Origin: Tenrec ecaudatus
Taxonomy: Eukaryota; Chordata; Mammalia; Afrosoricida; Tenrecidae
Length of the DNA stretch: 64,000 bases
Reading direction: 5' to 3'
Assembly: GCF_050624435.1 (NCBI RefSeq)
Contig: NC_134538.1
Location: 114,030,437 to 114,094,436 of the forward strand
Shown here: positions 56,745 to 64,000 of the stretch, one piece after another
Layout of the letters: every line of letters starts with the position of its first letter
Position numbering within the stretch: the stretch's first letter is position 1
Translations under genes and position numbers: made by a program
The notes under the pieces: model-generated
Told to the model about the DNA's origin: nothing
Databases searched by the model: none
The model's input: the letters and a program-made list of their open reading frames with translations, nothing else

Positions 56745-56925
56745 AAGGGTGCCATGTAACCACATGGATAAAGAATTCAGTTGCTAACCAAGAGGTTGAG
56801 AGTTTGAGTCCAACAGTCACTCCTTGTAGCCTGCAAAGATGACAGTCTTAGAAACATGGGGAAGTTCTACTCGTTCCTTGAGTCAGAAAACACTCCATGA
56901 CAGGCTTATCAAGCTTTTCTAAATA
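56745..56925 (+). mobile_element. AfroSINE copy
   Basis: GTTGCTAACCAAGAGGTTGA, GAGTTTGAGTCCAACAGTCA, GACAGTCTTAGAAACATGGG and GGAAGTTCTACTCGTTCCTT. The 3' end is degraded. Confidence 0.75.
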
Positions 56926-57265
56926 CATTTTAATGATAGCTTTTAAATATTCAATCTTTTAAAATATTCCGTATTTAAATTCAGTGCTCCTTTCCTAGTA
57001 AGTATTATATTTATGGGAACTGTCTTTAGCCATTTCAATTCCAGTAAGCAAAATATTAGAATAGGTAGAAACTCTCCTTACAGTCTAACACTTACACCAT
57101 CCTCAGAGACAACTACAAGTACCAGTTTGTGGTATAGTACCAAAAATAGATTTGGAAATAGTAATCAATCTTCATATATGAGGGGATACCCCCCCCAAAC
57201 CTGAAATTTCTTTCTTTTTTTCCCTTATTTTCAAAGTTTTTTTTGTAAATTACAACTATTTTGGT

Positions 57266-57266
57266 A

Positions 57267-57306
<40 letters not shown>
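57266..57306. repeat. (TG)n(TA)n microsatellite inside mariner
   Basis: GT units followed by a long TA run, between the left terminus and the transposase C-terminal part. Confidence 0.95.
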
Positions 57307-57309
<3 letters not shown>

Positions 57310-57960
57310 CAAAACAACCCTATCACCTTCAAAGTACCCTCCATTACACTTAATACATTTGTCAAATCTGCATTTCCGTTCTTGGAAATATTTTAAAAAC
57401 TCATCTGTTTGGATGCTGACGGCACCTCCCTCGTTTTTTTTCCTTCACCTCTTCTACATCATCAAATTGCTGTCCTTGCATGTCCCTCTGCATTCACAGA
57501 AACAAAAGAAGTTGCAAGGAGCAAGGCAGGTGAAAAGGGTGTGTTGGGTGAGTGAGGCATGCTATGTTTTGCAAAAATCTGGCACACAGAGATGGCTGCA
57601 TGAGCAGGTGCATTGTCGTGGTGACTAAACCAGTCTCCCATCTGCCACAAATCAGGCTTTTCATCACACACTATTAAGTGATCTTTTCAGAACCTCTAAA
57701 TAAAAAGCTTGATTAACAGTCTAATGAGGTTTGCCTTCGATTGACATTTCACCTATTTTTGAAACGAGAATCCACTTGTACACTTGAGTTTATCCAATAG
57801 CACTGCCTTTGTAGTTTGTGTTCAACATCATAACAGTTTCTGTGGCACATTTCCTGAGCAGGAAACAGTATTTCACAGCCTCATCCTGTGCCCTTCAATC
57901 AGCCATCACAAAGAAAAAAAAATGAGGTTTGAGTGAAACTGCTTTTATGAAAAAATTCAC
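57307..57960 (-). pseudogene. Mariner transposase remnant, first two catalytic Asp regions missing
   Basis: From the minus-strand start side (about 57960), pieces match the mariner N-terminal helix-turn-helix region, down to a phrase near 57750 that corresponds to the end of the DNA-binding part. The sequence then jumps almost directly to the region of the third catalytic aspartate. In the open part 57462-57671 the motif WFSHHDNAPAH is intact; its Asp codon is 57615-57617. The phrase FQERKCRFDKCI near 57350-57390 is the usual C-terminal WKRRWDKCI-like end. Roughly 130 residues, including the first two catalytic aspartates, appear deleted. Stops elsewhere confirm decay. Confidence 0.8.
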
Positions 57961-58105
57961 TGTGACCATGGAGAACTTTCCCAAGTGATGTCACTGGGTG
58001 CACTGACTCAGACCAAGTTGTTTGATGCTCACCTAGTAAGAAAAATGCATGCTACTAAAGGTCCACTCTGCTCAGCGCAGCTCTGGAGTTTGGGGGTACC
58101 CCTCA

Positions 58106-58462
58106 TGAGTGTGTGTGTGTCTGTATGTTTATAAATAATGATGGGCACACTCAAGGTAATGTAATGATTGATCATCCGTGTTCCAGATGACAAAAGAAGC
58201 TATAAACTTACCTATTAAACTGAAAGTGTTGGAGAATCAGTTCCAATATATCTTTTGGGTAACGAGTGTTTAATAATAAAAAACAGAGATAGCTTACTGT
58301 AATTTTAAGATTTTTTTTCCTGATCCACAAATCAAATGTTAACAATGTTTTAAAAAAAGGTCTGACTCAAACTTCAAAACCCTGGCAGAAAAAGATATTT
58401 GTCCAAATATCACTCCATAATTTATATGTTAACAAGCCTGAGGATCTAGATGGGTCCCCTAA
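58106..58462. other. No gene; unassigned
   Basis: About 360 bases, starting with a short GT run (58109-58121). Confidence 0.5.
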
Positions 58463-58670
58463 ACTAAACCCACTGCCTAGGCGTCTACTTCTACTCTCAG
58501 CGACCCTATGGGACAGAGTAGAATCTCTCTGTAGGCTTTCTGAGACTGTAACTTGTAGAAGCAGACAGCTTCATCACTCTCCTGTGAGGGGGCTGGAGAG
58601 AATGAACCACCAAATTTGTAGTTTGCAGCCCAGTGCTTAACCTCTGCTCCACCTGGGCTCTTTGCAGGTA
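58463..58670 (-). mobile_element. AfroSINE copy (antisense)
   Basis: Complement of a full copy: CAGCGACCCTATGGGACAGA, TTTCTGAGACTGTAACTTG, TGAACCACCAAATTTGTAG, TTTGCAGCCCAGTGCTTAAC and CTCCACCTGGGCTCTTTGC at the head. Confidence 0.88.
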
Positions 58671-58887
58671 GGTAAAAGGTCAAATTGTTAGCAGCCAAAC
58701 CAGCATCAACCTCATAGTTGATCACTGAAAGAGAGCTATCCAGGCATAATCAATTAAGATTAACCCAGGGTTGCCTGTCTAGTCTTCTACCTCTCCTTCT
58801 CTTTCTGAACCTCATTGTGCCTAGCATCTTCAAGCAATTTGTTTATTCTTAGAATCAAAGTTGTTTCCCTATGCATACAAAGCAGCC

Positions 58888-59058
58888 CTGTGGAGCTGTC
58901 GACTAGACACTGGGCTGCCAACCCTGTGGCTGACTTTACTAACCCATAAACCACCCCTCAGGAGAAAGATGAGGGATTATCTTCTAAGATTTTCAATCTC
59001 AAAAATCCTACACAGAGTGTCAGTGAGTCACTGACATGTCAGTGAATTAGATTTTTTT
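58888..59058 (+). mobile_element. AfroSINE copy
   Basis: CACTGGGCTGCCAACCCTGT, a shortened B-box side, CAGGAGAAAGATGAGGGATT, TTTCAATCTCAAAAATCC and a diverged GTCAGTGAGTCACTGACATG end. Confidence 0.75.
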
Positions 59059-59477
59059 CAGGTACATGTGGAATAACTTCTGAAATTAAACCTTATGTTT
59101 TGATATTTTTAAATACAAGTTATTCATTAAACTGAGCGCAAATATAAGGAACAATTGGATGCCATCTTTTCACAGAATAAATGTAAAAACTTGTGTCTAT
59201 CATAGTTTAAAACTGCATCAGGATGATAAACTTTTAGATCTTTTAATTATCTTGTTTCCAGTTCTCGATTTTTATTCTGTTTTCTTGATTAATCTCATTT
59301 GAAGTTGTTAGCTTATTAATCTTCTTTCATAAAACAATTTCAAGTTCCCAATTCTCTTCAACTGTATACTTGGGTCTATTTCATTACTATTTCAACCTTA
59401 TTGTAGCTTCTATGGAAGCCTTAAAATGAACATAATTGACTCAATGAGCATGCATATCAATAACATTTCAAAATGCA
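59059..59477. other. No gene; unassigned
   Basis: About 420 bases of AT-rich sequence. Confidence 0.5.
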
Positions 59478-59665
59478 AACACACTGCCACTGATTCTATC
59501 CTGAGCCACAGTGAGCCTGCAGGGCAGTGTGGACTACCCTTGTGGCTTTCTAAGAGTAGAAATCTTTCCCGGAGTAGAAAGCCTCATCTTATTTCCCACG
59601 GAGCCGTTGGTGATTTCAAATTACTGATCTTGCAGTGAACAGCCCAACATGTAACCACGAAAGCA
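59478..59665 (-). mobile_element. AfroSINE copy (antisense)
   Basis: Complement: GAGCCACAGTGAGCCTGCAG, GGGCAGTGTGGACTACCC, AAAGCCTCATCTTATTTCCC, TTCAAATTACTGATCTTGCA and ACATGTAACCACGAAAGC. Confidence 0.83.
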
Positions 59666-61340
59666 TCAATAACAACAGAAACATCAAATTTAAATTTTGA
59701 ATATATTTAGTCAATCCATTAAGAAGCCCTTTTTGTAATAAACTTAGAGAAAACAAAATTGCTCAACAAGTGTTTTTCCCTTCAATCACTGACACTGCTC
59801 TTGTTTTGCTTCCAGTGAACCCCTCTATGAATAGCTGCCCTTCTTCACTATGGAGGATTTAGTGGGAAACAGACTTTCTTCTCTTAGGTCGTGCCCCCTC
59901 CCTTCTTTAGTAATACACGAACTGATTGACAGTGGCTACCCATGAAATCTCAGAAGACACTCATTCCACGAGTTACACATAGCACACTGTACTTACAAAT
60001 CATGCTTTAGATAAAACTGTTTCCAATCACAAAATTTTGAGGATAGAATGAAAATAGCAAAGTTTCTAAAAGCAAGAAATAGCCATGTTTACAACTATAT
60101 CTCAGTATTCATGTTTATGCTTGTATGTACATGTGTGTGTGTCAAAAGTATTTTATAAGGATAGTAGTTATTGTAATAAATATAACATTACATGCTAGTA
60201 TATTCAACATAAATTGTACTTCATATATCACAGATGACTACCCTGTTTTTGTTGTTGTTTCATAAAACACGGTTACTCTAGCATACTTCTTCACAACATT
60301 GCTTACCAGTATGTAACACACCAAGATGATGTGGTTTAGTTCATATTAATTTACTTTGAGACAGTTCCTATTGTGCTTTCTCAGCAACTGCCCTCTGCTT
60401 CATTTCCCAAATAATCCTGTAAAATTGGCATGTAGGCGGTAAAGTCAATTGGTCTTGAAATGGTTCCAGAAATACATTTTATTTTTCCTCCATGGGTTAG
60501 ATGACTGATAATGACTATTAAAGCTTTCAGGGAAAGATAAAGACAATCTTTTGGGTAAAAATCTAATTTCAAGCCTTACAATTCTTAAAATACATAAATG
60601 GATGAATTACACATGTGTTCATATGTATGTGCTTTGCTTTCTCAAAAGTTTCCCAAAGAATATAAAAAATTAGACTAAAGAGAAAAATAGCTAAGAAAAT
60701 TTAAATAGGCACAAGCAAAACACTATATGTGAAATTTCACTAATTGTATAAACTGTTTGTATTATATCAACACAATGTAGGTTAATTTATTCCAAATAGT
60801 GAAAATTGATATTTTAAAGATGCATATTTTGAGGGCACAATAAGTATTTCCAGTACAAAAACAGGGTACATTATGAGTGTTTTGGGGGGATAAAAGCTAT
60901 GCATCTGTTTTCACAAACAGATTTATGAACAAATAATGATATTCTCTGTTACTGAATATTAACTTTATTCAAATATATGTAATATTTGCATTCATTTTGT
61001 CCTTCTGTGGCTTGACACTTCATTACCAGAAGTCTGTGCCTTTTTGGCCTCTGCCTCATAATTCAGATTCTTGGCACATGACACTGAATTGGGTTGCTGA
61101 GAGTGAAGTAAATCATGCACAGCTGCCTCCCTTTAAGGGGTTCTTCATGTCGGTGGGAGCAGTATTGACATGGCTTGAACCATTGTGTCCACAGTTCCGG
61201 GGAAATTATGCATATTTGTAACCATTTTCAATTCCTGGGCACTTTCATGGATATTCTGCAAATGTGGCTGAAAGTTGCAGATGGTATTACTCAAGTCTTA
61301 GTTCAGATACCACAGGGACAGTCGCAGCAATGTATTCTAG
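59666..61340. other. No gene; unassigned DNA
   Basis: About 1.7 kb of AT-rich sequence, with a slightly GC-richer portion at 61000-61330. No recognised repeat, no credible frame. Confidence 0.5.
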
Positions 61341-61450
61341 AGTATTCTAGGTCGGGGGTCTCGGTAAACAACCCATGGTCAAGGCCAGCCAGGAATCTCC
61401 TTTGGTGTAGCACCAGCGCTCAAAAGGCTTTTTGCATCTGCAAAAGGTTT
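61341..61450 (+). mobile_element. Possible ancient hAT (MER-type) fragment
   Basis: TAGGTCGGGGGTCTCGGTAA, ACCCATGGTCAAGGCCAGCC and CAAAAGGTTTTTTTAAAAAG loosely follow the left end of old mammalian hAT repeats that begin CAGGGGTCGGCAAAC. Only one end is visible. Confidence 0.3.
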
Positions 61451-61679
61451 TTTTAAAAAGTATAGGAGAAGATCAAAGAGTAGAAAAAGTAATACTGTAT
61501 GTGACACACAAAGTCTAAAATATTGACTATCTTACTTATACCATGCCCTCTACATGGTAGCTCTTCAGAAAACTTCCCAATCCATCTCCCTATTGCTGAA
61601 TTTATCATGCAGGCTGACTGCTTTTCTCACCCAAGATCATTCCCATTTGCGCTTTATGTAGCCATACAGATATAAGTAG

Positions 61680-61855
61680 ACCCTGGTGGCATAATCGGTT
61701 ATGCCTTGAGCTTCTAACCACAAGGTCTGCAGTTCAAACCCACCAGTCATTCTCAGGGAAAATATACGACTATCTGCTCCCATAAAGATTTACAATCTCC
61801 AAAGACATATGGAGACTTTCTATTTTATCCTATCAGGCTATGAGTCAGGGTGAAA
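61680..61855 (+). mobile_element. AfroSINE copy, well preserved head
   Basis: GACCCTGGTGGCATAATCGG head with A-box-like TGGCATAATCGG, GAGCTTCTAACCACAAGGTC, GCAGTTCAAACCCACCAGTC (B box), ATAAAGATTTACAATCTCC and a GGCTATGAGTCAGGGTG end. One of the clearest copies in the window. Confidence 0.9.
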
Positions 61856-62729
61856 GTGAAACAAACATGTAGCTAGAACTTCATTCATTCACAAACAGCT
61901 TCTATTAAAGCCAGTAGACTTAATGTTGGGTCTTCAATGATTAAAACAAACAAAACTGACCGCCAATGCAACAATGAAAGGGTCCTCCAGTCACAGACTT
62001 CGGATACAACTTCTGACAAGTGCCTTGGTTTATTTTTCAACCAAAGTAAAGGACACAGCATTATGAAAATGGCAAAGTAATAAAATAGGTTATAATCATT
62101 GAATTCTTCCTGTGTTATCATATGAATTGCCTCCTGACATTCTTTCACATAATGTCAACAATAATCACAGGAAATTCATATTGCTGTTAGCTTCTCTATA
62201 CAAATAAGAGACTCAGAAACACTACAGAATAGACCCTAACTCATACAGCTAAAAATATGAACCCTAGGTTTGAATTTCTAATGTCTGACAATAGATTCTA
62301 TAAGTTGAATGATTATGTACTATTTTTCAACTAGCTTATTGTATCACCCTGACTATGGAAAGCAATTCATAGTCTTGGGTTACATCTGAAGAACTCAGAA
62401 AATGAAAAAAAATGGTAGGTGAACAATAGAGATCCATTAATCAGTTGACTGATGGAGAGGTAGAAGTCACCAGGAAAACCATAATTGAGTTATAAATAGT
62501 CTTTGAATTTAGAAAACCCATAATATGTAGATATCAATTATGTAGTTATAAAAGTGTTTTATAACATTTTTACAACAAATATCTTATAGAAAAGCAAATA
62601 ATGGCTAAATAATAATTACTAACCAAAGATTGACTATGTGTTTCTGATGTTAAGAATTTTGAGATTTGTACTATGTTGGATGTTGCTGGTCACCAGTGGG
62701 TATGGGCCAGGTTGCAAGAGTCTATTCCC
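61856..62729. other. No gene; unassigned DNA
   Basis: About 870 bases of AT-rich DNA. The 87-codon minus frame (61885-62148) has no recognised homologue. Confidence 0.5.
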
Positions 62730-62863
62730 CAGTAGTTATTCTCAAACTTGGCTGCAAATCAATCACCTGGAGTGCTCTGAAGCGCTAATGTCTGTCCCTC
62801 GTGCCTAGAGATTCTGATTTTGTTAGTATGGAGGAAGCTTTAGTTATGGGAATTTAAAAAGCT
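62730..62863 (+). mobile_element. MER5A-type hAT MITE
   Basis: CAGTAGTTATTCTCAAACTT, GGCTGCAAATCAATCACCTG and GAGTGCTCTGAAGCGCTAAT, then AGAGATTCTGATTTTGTTAG, follow the MER5A left half and centre. The right end is truncated. Confidence 0.75.
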
Positions 62864-63586
62864 TAGTTTATTATAATGTACAGTATTTTAAGAACAAGGA
62901 GTCCCCAGGTTCCAAAGTCCTACTAACAAACAGCTCACACATGTCCCTTAATGCATTTAAATGGACCCTCTTTTTAAACAATAGTACCTATCCCTAATTG
63001 AGATACATTCTCCATGAAAATCACCTTCACTCTCTTCAGCCACAGCTTTTAAATCATTGAAATGTTCTCAAACCTTTTCTTGTGCTAACTAAAATAAGGC
63101 TAAGTAAGAACTATATACACCTGTCCTGACTTGTCTACAATTCAACTTAAACACACACCCAAGAACAAACCTATAAACCTGGTCACTGCTTGGTTTGAGA
63201 GAAACTCCATTACAATTCCGCTAATAGATGTTTGCTCCTAAGTAAGGTCCTCTCCAGCTTTTATTTGACTCAGATGATGATAAAGAGAAAGGCTGATATC
63301 AGCTTGGCCTTTTACCTTTGGTTGTAAATAATATTTCATAAAGTCTGATTCCTGGGCCAATATTGTTGTCATTGCTTGTGAACAAGTTTAGAAAATGAAA
63401 ATTCAGAAACCAAATCAGACTTTCTGCATAAGGGATGCTGAGGGTGAAGTCCAGCAGTCTACTATCTACCAGGCCTTCCAGGCCATTCCGATCCATGCCA
63501 GTGTCCAAGGCCAGAGTGGCACAAACCAACCAACAGACCTCCTGAGGATTATACTCCTCTCTGCCTGCTTCTCCGTTGGGAATTTT
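62864..63586. other. No gene; unassigned DNA
   Basis: About 720 bases. The part 63400-63590 is GC-richer with a 101-codon minus frame (63299-63604) that ends in the CA run; no homologue recognised. Confidence 0.45.
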
Positions 63587-63604
63587 ATACACACACACAC
63601 ACAC
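63587..63604. repeat. (AC)n microsatellite
   Basis: Nine AC units. Confidence 0.9.
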
Positions 63605-63744
63605 TGGACATGTATTTCATAATTAATTTATAGTTTCCTGCGACATTATAATTTTGATAGATGCAACATACAGTAAAGTTTTTATTTGATGATCCATCAG
63701 TCATATATACCACTATAAATTAAATATATGTACATACCATACGT

Positions 63745-64000
63745 GCATGTGCAATTGAGTCCAAATATATTGTTATGACACCATAGGAGTGTATGTTAAA
63801 CAAAGTTATCAACTAGGAAGCTATTGTTTCTTGAAATATTCTCCATCCAGGTCTGTACATTCTGAAGGCAGTGTTTCTGCCTCTCCAGCGATTCCTTGAA
63901 AGATTAAATGCTCATCCACATATACCAGGTCACCATGTCAGTTTGGACATCTTCAAGAGAGGGAAACCAATCATCTACCTTTGACATATTCTTTAAATTT
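63745..64000 (-). mobile_element. Mariner-like element, C-terminal end (runs off the window)
   Basis: The minus strand from the right edge encodes, in one broken frame, a DDWFPSLEDVQTDMVTWY phrase, then SLERQKHCLQNV. This is the layout of a mariner/Tc1-type transposase C-terminus (K-G-x-x-F/D-x-x-E-D-V-Q, then L-x-R-W-x-K-C). The terminal inverted repeat was not identified, and most of the element lies beyond 64000. Confidence 0.5.

Larger units (their letters stand above)
57179..58105 (-). mobile_element. Mariner element with internal deletion
   Basis: The left end TGAGGGGATACCCCCCCCAA and the complemented right end TGAGGGGTACCCCCAAAC are inverted repeats. A TA lies just left (57177-57178); the right counterpart reads TG. 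A transposase remnant on the minus strand is recognisable. At 927 bp, including a microsatellite expansion, it is shorter than an intact mariner, and the transposase middle is missing. It is therefore a non-autonomous, broken copy. Confidence 0.85.

Noticed and set aside
61680..61760. tRNA gene suggested by A- and B-box-like motifs
   Set aside because: It is the tRNA-derived head of an AfroSINE; there is no complete cloverleaf and the sequence continues into the SINE body.

Overview
The window is non-coding vertebrate DNA, and I find no gene that I can support. No open frame is longer than about 180 codons. The longer frames lie in repeats, use repeat codons, or resemble no protein family I recognise. 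There are no bacterial operons, rRNA, functional tRNA or CRISPR arrays. It reads as intergenic or intronic mammalian sequence: AT-rich, CpG-poor, and full of interspersed repeats of several ages.

The repeat types point to an afrotherian mammal. About thirty copies of a tRNA-headed SINE match the AfroSINE pattern: a pol III B-box-like GTTCAAAACCACC block, then GGGAGAAAGATG, CAGTCTCAGAAACC and an end like CTATGAGTCAGCATTGACTTGATGGCAGTGGG. Alongside are eight copies of an RTE/BovB-type LINE and about seven copies of a non-coding, L1-type repeat with a shared 3' end. There is also a SPIN/URR1-like hAT transposon with a decayed transposase. Among afrotherians, SPIN-type elements are known from tenrecs, so a tenrec is my best guess; this is an inference.

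Layout. 0-9 kb: L1-type repeats in both orientations, one of them inserted in a long antisense RTE copy with an exact 17-bp target duplication; another carries three tandem internal units. 9-18 kb: RTE 3' ends, a short hAT-like element and many SINEs. 18.8-20.8 kb: sense RTE with RT remnants. 22.7-24.4 kb: SPIN-like hAT. 24.7-26.8 kb: antisense RTE split by a 744-bp hAT MITE. 28-33 kb: an orphan LTR-like repeat, L1-type repeats, and an ERVL-type solo LTR with 57-bp tandem units, itself interrupted by an L1-type fragment. 33-46 kb: SINEs in mixed orientation, ancient MIR and L1M pieces, and a second copy of the orphan repeat. 47-54 kb: an old L1 split by a SINE, the most complete RTE copy, and a probable ERV LTR. 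54-64 kb: MER5-type elements, SINEs, an internally deleted mariner, and the end of another mariner-like element at the right edge.

The repeats interact only as layers of insertion. The nesting gives relative ages: L1M, MIR and MER5 pieces oldest, then RTE, then AfroSINE, L1-type and hAT/mariner insertions. The SINE and RTE ends share a tail motif, which fits the SINE using RTE machinery. I found no new biological system. The items most worth checking are the DNA transposons (candidates for horizontal transfer), the tandem expansions inside retroelements, the orphan LTR-like family, and two or three CpG-retaining, repeat-free blocks.
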